Assembly (NCBI GenBank): GCA_034211175.1
Contig: JAXHUH010000235.1
Span: 56,286 to 120,285, forward strand
Origin: JAXHUH01 sp034211175
Lineage (GTDB): Bacteria; Actinomycetota; Acidimicrobiia; Acidimicrobiales; CAIXPF01
Length of the DNA stretch: 64,000 nucleotides
Reading direction: 5' to 3'
In this document: positions 51,450-59,797 of the stretch, piece after piece
Position numbering within the stretch: position 1 is the stretch's first letter
Layout: each line of letters starts with the position of its first letter
Notes under the pieces: generated by a model
What the model was told of the DNA's origin: nothing
Database searches by the model: none
The model's input: the letters and a program-made list of their open reading frames with translations, nothing else
Program-made: the position numbers and the translations under genes

Positions 51450-52829
51450 ATGGCGCACCGGCTCGTGGGGGTCGCGCTCGCCGCGGGGTTGGCCGCGCTC
51501 GTCGCGTGCACCGGGTCCTCCGAGCAGTCCGACGTCACGGTGGAACCACCGACCGACGAGGCCGTCACGCTCCGACCGCCCACCTCGGTCACCCCGCCGA
51601 CGACCGATGCCACCACCGACGGCACCGATGGCGCGGCCGACACCGGTGAGGCGGGCGGGGACCCGCTGACCGTCGGCGCCCTGCTGCCGGCCACCGGCGA
51701 CCACTCCTACCTCGGGCCCGCGACCTTCGCCGCGGCGCGCCTGGCGGCCACGGAGATCGACGACGCCGGCGGCGTGCTCGGCGAGCAGGTCCTGCTGATC
51801 GAGGCCGACTCGGGCGGCACCGCGGAGCCGATCGTGGAGCGGAGCGCGGCGGCGCTGCTCGCGGACGGGGTCGACGTGATCGTCGGGGCCATGTCATCGG
51901 CACTCACCCTCGACATCGTCGAACCGGTGACCACGGCCGGGGTCGTTCTGTTCTCACCGGCGAGCACCAGCCCGACGCTGTCGGAGGTCGCCGACGACGG
52001 GCTGTTCTTCCGCACCGCCCCCTCCGACGTCCTCCAGGGCCGCCTCGTCGGCAACCTCCTGTCGGACGAGGGCGCGGGCGCGGTGCTGATCATCGCCCGC
52101 GACGACGCCTACGGCGCCCCGCTGGCGGCCGCCATCTCGGCGACGCTGGACGCCGGCGGCGCGACGACCGGGGAGGCGGGGCGGGTGACGACCCTCACCT
52201 ACGAGGTCGGGGAGGCGACCGAGGTCAGCGAGGAGGAGCTCGATCGGGTCGCCGACCTGGCCGCGGAGCACGACCCGGACGCCATCGTCGTCATCGGCTT
52301 CGAGGAGTCGGCCCAGCTCCTCGCCGACCTCATCGCCCGCGACCTCGGCCCGTCGACGCGCACCGTCCTCGGGGTCGACGCCAACGCCGGCAACGCGCTC
52401 GGCGACCGCTTCGACGACAACGGCGCCCTCGAGGGATTGCGGGGCACGTTCCTCTCCGCCCGTCCCTCCGAGTCGTTCGTGGAGCGACTGACGGCCGCCA
52501 ACCCGGGCCTCGACGACCTCCGCTACGCACCCGAGGCCTACGACGCGGTGGTGATCTCCGCGCTCGCCGCGGAGGCCGCGGGCACCACCGACCCGGTGGC
52601 GCTGGCGGCCGAGATCGTCGGGGTGACCCGCGACGGCGTGCGCTGCACCACGTTCGCCGAGTGTCGGGACCTGCTCGCCGCGGGCGACGACATCGACTAC
52701 GACGGCGAGGGCGGGCCGTACTCCTTCGACGAGGGCGGAGAACCGACCGCGGCCACGTACGCGGTGGTGACGTTCGGGGCCGACAACCGCATCGACGACG
52801 AGCTGACCACCCACCGGTTCGTCGAATGA
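51450..52829 (+). CDS. Branched-chain amino acid-type ABC transporter substrate-binding lipoprotein (SBP1)
   Basis: A 459-residue periplasmic-binding-type lipoprotein: LAALVACTGSSEQ places the lipid Cys at residue 20, then a Thr/Pro linker. The LivJ-type core is VGALLPATGDHSYLGPATF, DDAGGVLGEQVLLIEAD, DVIVGAMSSALTLDI, VLFSPASTSPTLSEV and RTAPSDVLQGRLVGNLL. It should capture branched-chain amino acids or a related substrate for the LivHMGF permease downstream. It is closely related to the second SBP at 58.2-59.6 kb. The RBS GAGGAGGA lies before the ATG. Confidence 0.9.
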   Translation: MAHRLVGVALAAGLAALVACTGSSEQSDVTVEPPTDEAVTLRPPTSVTPPTTDATTDGTDGAADTGEAGGDPLTVGALLPATGDHSYLGPATFAAARLAATEIDDAGGVLGEQVLLIEADSGGTAEPIVERSAAALLADGVDVIVGAMSSALTLDIVEPVTTAGVVLFSPASTSPTLSEVADDGLFFRTAPSDVLQGRLVGNLLSDEGAGAVLIIARDDAYGAPLAAAISATLDAGGATTGEAGRVTTLTYEVGEATEVSEEELDRVADLAAEHDPDAIVVIGFEESAQLLADLIARDLGPSTRTVLGVDANAGNALGDRFDDNGALEGLRGTFLSARPSESFVERLTAANPGLDDLRYAPEAYDAVVISALAAEAAGTTDPVALAAEIVGVTRDGVRCTTFAECRDLLAAGDDIDYDGEGGPYSFDEGGEPTAATYAVVTFGADNRIDDELTTHRFVE

Positions 52830-52905
52830 GCCCCGCCGGAGGGCGACGACCGGGGCCCGCCGAGGCGCCGATTCCCCCGGAACCCCACGCACACGGCGCC
52901 ATTCG

Positions 52906-52956
52906 GACATCGAAACCGCCGCTTCACGACATCGAAACAAACCGCTGGGCTATTGT
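52906..52956 (+). promoter_or_regulatory. Two 11-bp direct repeats and a -10 (TATTGT) before livH
   Basis: GACATCGAAAC occurs at 52906-52916 and 52928-52938, 22 bp apart (two helical turns). The second copy overlaps where the -35 would be, 17 nt from TATTGT at 52951-52956. This looks like a tandem-bound regulator operator at the promoter of the permease operon. Confidence 0.45.
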
Positions 52957-53003
52957 CCGGCCCCATTCGTCAACCGACCTTGCGTGGGCAACGACACGAG
53001 CAC

Positions 53004-54431
53004 ATGGGCGTGAAGAACCGGCAGCGTGGTGAGATCGTCGGCCCCCGACGACAACCGCACATCATCCTCGGCCGCCTCGCCGGCGGCCTCCTCGCAGCCC
53101 TGGCGCTCCTCACCTCACTGGTGATCCTCGGCGCGCCCGCCGGCGCGCAGGAGGACGGCGATGCGCCCCCGAGCGGCGTCAGCATCCGACTCCAATACGA
53201 CAACGCCGACGGCGAGCGCGTGTTCGCCTCCGACGTGTCGGTGACCCTCCTCGACGCCGACGGCGCAGAGGTGTTCAACGGCGTCACGGACGAGAACGGC
53301 GAGATCCTCCTCGAGGCTCCGGCCGGCGGGGACTACGAGATCCTCCTCGACGACACGAGCCTGCCCGAGGGCGTGTCCTTGCGGAATCCCGACCGCAACC
53401 CACTCCCGATCACGGTCGATGAAGGCAGGGTCCGGGCCGCGCTGATACCGCTCATCGAGGGCGAGGCGGGCAGCGCCACCAGCAGCTCGGGTGGCATCAC
53501 CCTGCGGCAGGTGCTCCAGCTGTCCGTCGAGGGCATCAAGCTCGGCCTGTTCCTCGGCATGGCGGCCATCGGGCTGTCGCTCATCTTCGGGACGACGGGG
53601 CTCACCAACTTCGCCCACGGCGAGATGGTCGCCTGGGGTGCACTGTCGACCTACTTCTTCAACTACTACGGCCTGGCCGGTTTCCTCGGGTTCATGGCCG
53701 GCTGGCCCCTCTTCCTGGGCAGCGGCGTGAACCTGGTCTTCGCCATCGTGTTGAGCTTCTTCGTGGGCGCGGCCACCGGCGCCGCCCTCGACCTGCTGCT
53801 CTTCCGACCGCTGCGGGCCCGCCACACCAGCCTCATCGCCCAGCTCGTCATCACCATCGGGCTGTCGATCCTGTGGCGCTACGTCATGCTCTACCTGTTC
53901 CGCGGCTCGTCCCGTCAGTTCCGGGACTACTCGGCGCAGCGGGCGATCGAGATCGGCCCCGTCGAGCTGACGCCCAAGGACCTGATCGCGGTGATCCTCT
54001 CGATCGTGATCCTGTCGCTCGTCGGCATCCTCCTGCAGACCACCCGCATCGGGAAGGCGATGCGGGCGGTCGCGGACAACCGGGACCTGGCCGAGTCATC
54101 GGGCATCGACGTCCAGCGCGTCATCACCTACGTCTGGATCAGCGGTGGCGCACTCGCCGCGCTGGCCGGGTCGTTCGTCGGCCTCGGCGAATCGATCAGC
54201 TGGGACGTCGGTTTCCGGCTCCTGCTGCTCATCTTCGCCGGCGTCACGCTCGGCGGCCTCGGCACGGCGTTCGGCGCCTTCGTCGGCAGCCTCATCATCG
54301 GGATGGGCATCCAGCTGTCGACGCTGTTCATCCCGAACGAGCTCAAGAACGTCGGCGCCCTCGTGGCGCTGATCGTGATCCTCACCGTACGACCTCAGGG
54401 CCTCCTCGGGACCCGCGAGCGGATTGGATAG
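53004..54431 (+). CDS. livH: LivH-type ABC permease with an N-terminal extracytoplasmic domain
   Basis: A 475-residue protein. It begins with a signal-type hydrophobic segment (about residues 15-45, ending GAPAGAQ), then a beta-rich domain (about 50-155: VSIRLQYDNADGERVFASD, TLLDADGAEVFNGVTDENGEI) of the carboxypeptidase-regulatory/SpaA type. A normal LivH permease follows (about 165-475: GLSLIFGTTGLTNFAHGEMVAWGA, RAVADNRDLAESSGIDV, and PQGLLGTRERIG at the end). The LivH family normally has no such N-terminus. Start: ATG at 53004; the frame is open a little further upstream. Its partner livM follows after 15 nt. Confidence 0.9.
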   Translation: MGVKNRQRGEIVGPRRQPHIILGRLAGGLLAALALLTSLVILGAPAGAQEDGDAPPSGVSIRLQYDNADGERVFASDVSVTLLDADGAEVFNGVTDENGEILLEAPAGGDYEILLDDTSLPEGVSLRNPDRNPLPITVDEGRVRAALIPLIEGEAGSATSSSGGITLRQVLQLSVEGIKLGLFLGMAAIGLSLIFGTTGLTNFAHGEMVAWGALSTYFFNYYGLAGFLGFMAGWPLFLGSGVNLVFAIVLSFFVGAATGAALDLLLFRPLRARHTSLIAQLVITIGLSILWRYVMLYLFRGSSRQFRDYSAQRAIEIGPVELTPKDLIAVILSIVILSLVGILLQTTRIGKAMRAVADNRDLAESSGIDVQRVITYVWISGGALAALAGSFVGLGESISWDVGFRLLLLIFAGVTLGGLGTAFGAFVGSLIIGMGIQLSTLFIPNELKNVGALVALIVILTVRPQGLLGTRERIG

Positions 54432-54446
54432 GAGGTCGAAGCCACG

Positions 54447-55457
54447 GTGATCTTCGCATTCGACTGGGGCACGGTCATCGAGCAGACCCTGCAGGCAGGG
54501 TTCGGCTCCGAGGCCGCCGTCTACGCACTGGCCGCCATCGGCCTCAACATCCACTTCGGCTACGCCGGGCTGCTCAACTTCGGCCAGGTCGGGTTCATGG
54601 CCGTTGGCGGCTACGGCGTCGGCATCACGGTCCACTACTTCGAGGGCAGCTTCTGGGCCGGCCTCTTCGTCGGCATCCTGTTCGCCGTCGTCCTCGCCTT
54701 GATCCTCGGCCTCCCGACACTGCGACTACGGGCCGACTACCTGGCCATCGTGACGATCGCCGCCGCCGAGATCATCCGCATCCTCGTGCGATCGGTGTGG
54801 GCCTCCCCGGTGACCCGAGGAGCGCAGGGCATCTCCGGCTTCGCCGACGCCTTCTACGACATCAATCCGTTCGACGACCCACGGGCCAGATATGGCTTCG
54901 GCCCCGTCAAGTTCCTGGCCAACGACGCCTGGATCACCCTCATCGGGTGGATCGTGGTCGCGCTGTCCGTCCTCTTCGTCTGGCAGCTCATGCGCAGCCC
55001 CTGGGGTCGCGTCGTACGCGCCGTCCGCGAGGACGAGGACGCGGCACGAGCGCTCGGCAAGAACGCCTACTGGTACAAGCTCCAGGCGCTGATGATCGGC
55101 GGCGTGTTCGGCGGCATCGCAGGCATCGTGCAGGTCGTCTCCAAGCAGACGGTCCAGCCCGACACCTTCGTCCCGCCGATCACGTTCTTCGTGTGGACGG
55201 CGCTGATCCTCGGCGGCGTCGGCCGGGTGCTGTCGCCCGTCGTCGGTGCCATGCTGTTCTGGGCGCTGCTGGCGCTCACCGACAACGTGCTCCGTCAGCT
55301 CGTGAGGGACGACGCGATCCCCGAGGCGCTCCTCGAGGTCGCGCAGATCGGCCAGATCCGGTTCATGCTCGCGGGCCTGGGGTTGATCCTGCTCATGATC
55401 TTCCGACCACAGGGGATCTTCGGCTCACGCCGGGAGATGCTGCTCGATGACCGCTGA
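54447..55457 (+). CDS. livM: LivM-type ABC permease
   Basis: A 336-residue second permease subunit with about nine hydrophobic segments. The family hallmarks are NIHFGYAGLLNFGQVGFMAV, LRADYLAIVTIAAAEI, RAVREDEDAARALGKNAYWYK and the ending IFRPQGIFGSRREM. A GGAGG RBS lies before the GTG at 54447. It overlaps livG by 11 nt. Confidence 0.92.
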   Translation: MIFAFDWGTVIEQTLQAGFGSEAAVYALAAIGLNIHFGYAGLLNFGQVGFMAVGGYGVGITVHYFEGSFWAGLFVGILFAVVLALILGLPTLRLRADYLAIVTIAAAEIIRILVRSVWASPVTRGAQGISGFADAFYDINPFDDPRARYGFGPVKFLANDAWITLIGWIVVALSVLFVWQLMRSPWGRVVRAVREDEDAARALGKNAYWYKLQALMIGGVFGGIAGIVQVVSKQTVQPDTFVPPITFFVWTALILGGVGRVLSPVVGAMLFWALLALTDNVLRQLVRDDAIPEALLEVAQIGQIRFMLAGLGLILLMIFRPQGIFGSRREMLLDDR

Positions 55458-56424
55458 GGAGAACAGCGACCACAACGAGGCACCGGGCGGTGGTGCCGCG
55501 CTCGCCGAGGACCCGCCCAACCCGATGGCCAACGCGCTCGACGGCGTCCCACCCGAGCCCGGTGCACCCAAGCCCGACACGATCCTCCAGGCCGACGGGG
55601 TCGTCCGCCGCTTCGGCGGCCTCACCGCCGTCGACGTCGAACACCTGGAGATCCAGCGCGGTGTGATCACCGCGCTGATCGGCCCGAACGGTGCCGGGAA
55701 GACGACGTTCTTCAACCTGCTGACCGGCTTCGACACGCCGAACTCCGGCAAGGTCATGCTCGACGGCCGCAGCATCAGCCGGGTGCCCCCGCACCGCCTG
55801 GCGTCGCGGGGCATCGTGCGCACGTTCCAGCTGACGAAGGCGCTGTCCCGCATGACGGTGCTCGACAACATGATGCTGGGCGCCACGCAGCAGCGGGGTG
55901 AGAGGTTCGCACTCGGGCTGCTCGGCCTGTGGCGGCCCCAGGAGAAGGCCATCCGCGAGCGGGCCGAGGCCCTGCTCGAGCGGTTCAACATGATCCACAT
56001 GCGCGACGAGTACGCCGGCACGCTCTCCGGAGGTCAGCGCAAGCTGCTGGAGATGGCCCGGGCGCTCATGACCGACCCGAAGCTCGTCATGCTCGACGAG
56101 CCGATGGCCGGCGTGAACCCGGCGCTCACCCAGTCGCTCCTCGGCCACGTGAAGCAACTGCGGGCCGAGGGAATGAGCGTGATCTTCGTCGAGCACGACA
56201 TGGACGTGGTGCGCGACATCAGCGACTGGGTCGTCGTGATGGCCGAGGGCCGCATCATCGCGGAGGGCCCGCACGAGACGATCGGTGCCAACCGGACCGT
56301 GATCGACGCGTACCTCGGCAGCCACCACGACGAGCCCCTCGCGCTCGACGAAGACGACGTGCCACCCCACGAGCCCGGCACGTCCGACCATGGCGACGCC
56401 GACGGCGGCGGGGAGGCACGATGA
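55447..56424 (+). CDS. livG: LivG-type ABC transporter ATP-binding protein
   Basis: A 325-residue ATPase. Walker A is GPNGAGKTTFFN, the signature is LSGGQRKLLEMARAL, and Walker B is LVMLDEPMAGVNP, followed by the H-loop VEHDMDVV. The first about 45 residues and the last 30 are extra acidic, disordered tails compared with usual LivG (about 255 aa). ATGA overlap with livF. It drives LivHM uptake. Confidence 0.93.
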   Translation: MTAEENSDHNEAPGGGAALAEDPPNPMANALDGVPPEPGAPKPDTILQADGVVRRFGGLTAVDVEHLEIQRGVITALIGPNGAGKTTFFNLLTGFDTPNSGKVMLDGRSISRVPPHRLASRGIVRTFQLTKALSRMTVLDNMMLGATQQRGERFALGLLGLWRPQEKAIRERAEALLERFNMIHMRDEYAGTLSGGQRKLLEMARALMTDPKLVMLDEPMAGVNPALTQSLLGHVKQLRAEGMSVIFVEHDMDVVRDISDWVVVMAEGRIIAEGPHETIGANRTVIDAYLGSHHDEPLALDEDDVPPHEPGTSDHGDADGGGEAR

Positions 56425-57149
56425 CCGAGCGGTTGATCGACGTCAACGAGGTCGAGGCCGGCTACGTGCCCGGCGTGAACATCCTCAACGGCTGCAGCCT
56501 CGAGCTCGCCGAGGGCGAGATCGTCGGCATCATCGGCCCCAACGGTGCCGGGAAGTCGACCATGCTCAAGGCGCTGTTCGGCCTGATCCCGGTCCGCTCC
56601 GGTTCGGTGACCTTCCGCGGTGAGGACATCACCTCCAAGAGGGCCAACCAGCTGGTGTCGATGGGCATCGGCTACGTCCCCCAGAACCAGAACGTCTTCC
56701 CGAGCTTGACGGTGAAGGAGAACCTGGAGATGGGGACGTTCCTGCGCCCGAAGCGCTTCACGGAGCGCATCAACGTGGTCACCGACCTGTTCCCCCGCAT
56801 CGGCGAGCGGCTCAACCAGCGCTCGGGCTCGCTCTCCGGTGGTGAGCGCCAGATGCTGGCCATGGGCCGGGCGCTGATGATGGACCCGGACGTCCTGCTG
56901 CTCGACGAGCCCTCCGCCGGTCTGTCGCCGGCGCTGCAGGACCAGGTGTTCATCAACACCCGCAAGATCAACAAGGCCGGCGTCTCGGTCGTGATGGTCG
57001 AGCAGAACGCCCGCCGGTGCCTGCAGATCTGCGACCGCGGCTACGTGCTCGACCAGGGCCGCAACGCCTACACCAACAACGGCCGCGCCCTCCTCGAGGA
57101 CCCGAAGGTCATCGAGCTCTACCTCGGCACCCTCGCCAAGGCCGACTAG
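56421..57149 (+). CDS. livF: LivF-type ABC transporter ATP-binding protein
   Basis: A 242-residue ATPase and the standard last gene of the liv order. Walker A is GPNGAGKSTMLK, the signature is LSGGERQMLAMGRAL, Walker B is VLLLDEPSAGLSP, and VVMVEQNARRCL is the H-loop region (the Gln in place of His is usual for LivF). It starts at ATG 56421, overlapping livG. Confidence 0.93.
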   Translation: MTERLIDVNEVEAGYVPGVNILNGCSLELAEGEIVGIIGPNGAGKSTMLKALFGLIPVRSGSVTFRGEDITSKRANQLVSMGIGYVPQNQNVFPSLTVKENLEMGTFLRPKRFTERINVVTDLFPRIGERLNQRSGSLSGGERQMLAMGRALMMDPDVLLLDEPSAGLSPALQDQVFINTRKINKAGVSVVMVEQNARRCLQICDRGYVLDQGRNAYTNNGRALLEDPKVIELYLGTLAKAD

Positions 57150-57240
57150 CGAGCACAACCACCGGCGCTCGCGAACGCCGGGTGCTTCGTCGGCCCGCCG
57201 ACTCCTCTCGCGCGCGGCGGCGCTCACAGGTCCAGCTGAT

Positions 57241-57259
57241 GACAGGTGACTACACTGTC
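57241..57259 (+). promoter_or_regulatory. GACAG/CTGTC inverted repeat around a leaderless -10 (TACACT)
   Basis: GACAG (57241-57245) mirrors CTGTC (57255-57259), flanking TACACT (57251-57256), which lies 6 nt before the ATG of the antitoxin gene. This placement is typical of toxin-antitoxin autoregulation. Confidence 0.45.
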
Positions 57260-57262
57260 GTC

Positions 57263-57685
57263 ATGGCTGTGCTCTCGATCCGGTTCAAGCGGTCGGACGC
57301 CTACGAGCGTCTCACCCGCGCTGCGGCGAACAGCACCGAATCGATCTCCGCGCTCGGCGAACGTCTCATCGACGAGGGCCTCCGGATGCAGGCCCATCCC
57401 GGTGTGGTCTTCCGGGACGGGCCGACCGGGCGACGAGCCGCGATCGCAGCCGGGCCCGACGTCTGGGAGGTCGTGACCGTCCTCCGGGACCTGGACGGGC
57501 CGCTCGAGCGTCGCGTGGTCGACGCCGGCGACCAGCTCGGGCTGTCGAGCAGCCAGGTGCGGGCCGCGAGTCGCTACTACGCCGAGTACTCGGAGGAGAT
57601 CGACGAGGAGATCGGGGCGAACGATGCCGCGGCCGACCGCGAGCTCGCGGCCTGGGAGGCCGAGCGCCGACTGCTGTCAGAGTGA
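57263..57685 (+). CDS. DUF433-type antitoxin
   Basis: A 140-residue protein with a DUF433-like winged-helix region (VLSIRFKRSDAYERLTRAAANS, then HPGVVFRDGPTGRRAAIAAGPDVWEVVTVLRDLDG). DUF433 proteins typically pair with DUF5615 toxins as their antitoxin. The overlap with the toxin gene (GTGA) supports that. An in-frame ATG at 57239 would add 8 residues; the -10 spacing favours 57263. Confidence 0.75.
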   Translation: MAVLSIRFKRSDAYERLTRAAANSTESISALGERLIDEGLRMQAHPGVVFRDGPTGRRAAIAAGPDVWEVVTVLRDLDGPLERRVVDAGDQLGLSSSQVRAASRYYAEYSEEIDEEIGANDAAADRELAAWEAERRLLSE

Positions 57686-58071
57686 GGCTCCTCCTCGACG
57701 AGATGCACGCGCCCGCGGTTGCCGAGGCACTGCGGCGGCGGGGACACGACGTCATCGCGGTGAAGGAGCGGGCCGAGCTCGTGGGCGCGCCGGACGATGA
57801 GCTCCTCGTTGCGGCGACGGCGGAGCACCGGGCCGTCGTGACCGAGAACGTGAAGGACTTCGCGGCGCTCGACCGCTCGGCCGCAGCACGCGGCACGCTC
57901 CACGCCGGCCTCGTGTACACCCACCCGCGCCGGTTCCGCAGGGGTGGACCCGGGCACATCGATCACCTCGTGGCGGCGCTCGACGCGTTCCTCCGAAACG
58001 AGGCCGCGCTCCTGGAAGGCGTCGGGTCGTTCACCTGGTGGCTGGCGCCGACGGGCGGGGCGGCCGGCTGA
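57682..58071 (+). CDS. DUF5615 PIN-like toxin
   Basis: A 129-residue protein of the DUF5615 (PIN-like, Mut7-C-related) family. The PIN acidic residues are visible: LLLDEMHAPAVAEALRRRGHDV at the N-terminus, APDDELLVAATAEHRAVVTENVKDFAAL in the middle. The family is thought to be an RNase toxin of type II toxin-antitoxin pairs. GTG start overlaps the antitoxin stop. A strong hairpin terminator follows. Confidence 0.75.
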   Translation: MRLLLDEMHAPAVAEALRRRGHDVIAVKERAELVGAPDDELLVAATAEHRAVVTENVKDFAALDRSAAARGTLHAGLVYTHPRRFRRGGPGHIDHLVAALDAFLRNEAALLEGVGSFTWWLAPTGGAAG

Positions 58072-58107
58072 GAGACCGTCCCGGGGACCCTGCCCCGAGA
58101 CGCGGGC

Positions 58108-58139
58108 GGGCCCGGTCCCGCCGAAGCGGAACCGGGCCC
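58108..58139. terminator. Strong bidirectional hairpin terminator (CGAA loop)
   Basis: GGGCCCGGTCCCGC (58108-58121) and GCGGAACCGGGCCC (58126-58139) form a 14-bp stem with one mismatch around a CGAA tetraloop. It sits between the convergent toxin gene and SBP2. Confidence 0.85.
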
Positions 58140-58192
58140 GGTCACAGCGTTGCCATCTCTACGGAGCGGGACGCTCCGCCGGATGACGTGGC

Positions 58193-59560
58193 TCAGTACT
58201 CGGCGGTGCGGTACTCGTCGAGCTCGACGTTCGGGGTCTCGCCACCGTCGTAGGTGGCGATGCGGAAGCTCGCGGCCTCCGGCTCACCCGGGTCGCCGAA
58301 CTCGTAGGGGCCACCGATGCCGTCGTAGTCGATGTCGGTGCCCTCTTCGATGAGCGCCTTGCAGTCAGCGAAGCTGGTGCACTGCTCGCCGTCCTTGGTG
58401 ACGCCGTTGATCTCCTCGGCGAAGACCGTCGGATCGTCGCTACCGGCGATCTCGGCGGCGAGCGCCGAGATGATCATGGCGTCGTAGGTCTCGGCGCCGT
58501 AGGCGTAGATGCCACCGGCACCCTCCTCGTCGAGGCGGGCGGTGAAGTCCGAGATCGACGAGAGGTCGACCGACGGCTCGGTGCCGCGCATGCCGGCGAT
58601 GATCGAGGGGTCGCTCAGCTCGGCGCCGATGCCGCCGATGTTGCCGTCGACGCCGTACACGGCCTTGTCGGCCGGGCCGACACCGCGCTCGTTCATCGTC
58701 GTGAGGATCTGGGCCGACTCGTCGAAGCCGATCACGATGATGGCGTCGGGGTCGGCGGCGACGACCGCGTCGACCTCGGCATCGAAGTTCTCGGTGTCCA
58801 CCGGGTAGGCGATGAACGCATCGTCGGGAATGGTGCCGCCGGCCTCGGTGTAGAACTCCTGGAAGAAGTTCGCGAGCCCGGTGCCGTAGGACTCCTGGCG
58901 GTAGATGACCGCGGCGGTGGTGGCGCCTTCCTCGATCGCGAGATCGGCGAGCACCTTGCCCTGCAGGCGGTCCGACGGGGCGGTCCGGAAGTACAGGCCG
59001 TTGTCTTCGTAGTCGGTGAAGTCCGGCGAGGTGTTGGCCGGGCTGAACTGGATGACACCGGCACCGGTGATCTTGTCGATCACGGTCATGGACACGGCCG
59101 ACGAGGCCGCACCGACGATCACGTCCGCACCCTCGGCGAGGAGGCGGTCGACCGTCTGGTTGGCGATGTCGGTGGTGGTGTCGCCGGAGTCACCGGGCAG
59201 GAAGACGATGTCGTTGCCGAGCACGCCGCCGGCCTCGTTGATGTCCTGCTCGGCGAGCGCGGCACCCGCGAACTCGGGCGGCCCGAGGAACGCGAGGTCA
59301 CCCGTCTCCGGGAGGATCGAGCCGATGGTCAGGACGCCGTCGCCGGCACCGGTCCCCTCGGCGTCTTCGCCTTCGCCCTCGTCGCCGGAGTCCTCGTCAC
59401 CCTCATCCTCGGCGGCCGTGGTGGTGGTGCCGTCGTCCTCCGACGCCTCCGTCGTGTCCGTCGTCTCCGTGTCGTCGTCATCGTCGTCGCCGCAGGCCGC
59501 AGCCACGAGGCTGAACGCCATCAGGATCGCGGCCAACAGCCAAAGGGGGTGTCGCCTCAT
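58193..59560 (-). CDS. Branched-chain amino acid-type ABC transporter substrate-binding lipoprotein (SBP2)
   Basis: A 455-residue lipoprotein (LVAAAC, lipid Cys at residue 23) followed by a striking poly-Asp run and a Thr/Glu/Asp linker. The LivJ core is closely related to SBP1: IGSILPETGDLAFLGPPEFAG, NEAGGVLGNDIVFLPGD, DVIVGAASSAVSMTVI, FSPANTSPDFTDY and RTAPSDRLQGKVLADL. It probably feeds the same LivHMGF permease. The ATG at 59560 has an GGAGAGG RBS. The frame continues nine codons upstream without need. Confidence 0.9.
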   Translation of the reverse strand: MRRHPLWLLAAILMAFSLVAAACGDDDDDDTETTDTTEASEDDGTTTTAAEDEGDEDSGDEGEGEDAEGTGAGDGVLTIGSILPETGDLAFLGPPEFAGAALAEQDINEAGGVLGNDIVFLPGDSGDTTTDIANQTVDRLLAEGADVIVGAASSAVSMTVIDKITGAGVIQFSPANTSPDFTDYEDNGLYFRTAPSDRLQGKVLADLAIEEGATTAAVIYRQESYGTGLANFFQEFYTEAGGTIPDDAFIAYPVDTENFDAEVDAVVAADPDAIIVIGFDESAQILTTMNERGVGPADKAVYGVDGNIGGIGAELSDPSIIAGMRGTEPSVDLSSISDFTARLDEEGAGGIYAYGAETYDAMIISALAAEIAGSDDPTVFAEEINGVTKDGEQCTSFADCKALIEEGTDIDYDGIGGPYEFGDPGEPEAASFRIATYDGGETPNVELDEYRTAEY

Positions 59561-59587
59561 ACGCAGAACCTCTCCGGTCGGTCTCAC

Positions 59588-59607
59588 GGCGCCGGGGCTC
59601 CGGCGCC
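59588..59607. promoter_or_regulatory. Perfect 8-bp hairpin in the leader of SBP2
   Basis: GGCGCCGG-GGCT-CCGGCGCC forms an 8-bp stem with a 4-nt loop, 28 nt upstream of the SBP2 start codon and just upstream of its RBS. It could stabilise the mRNA or attenuate expression. Confidence 0.55.
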
Positions 59608-59797
59608 GCCCTCCCCCGGGCGCAACCGGGCGCCCGAGATCGGCCGCCCACCAGCGCGACCGATGGGGAGCAATTCCACCACATGGCAGCCCGAAGATCT
59701 GCGCGCCCCGTGAACTGGAGATTAAGTACCGACCGACTCAGTTCTCCCGAGGACCTGACCGCGGGCCATCGGGGCGATGGCCCGACGGCGCCGTCGA

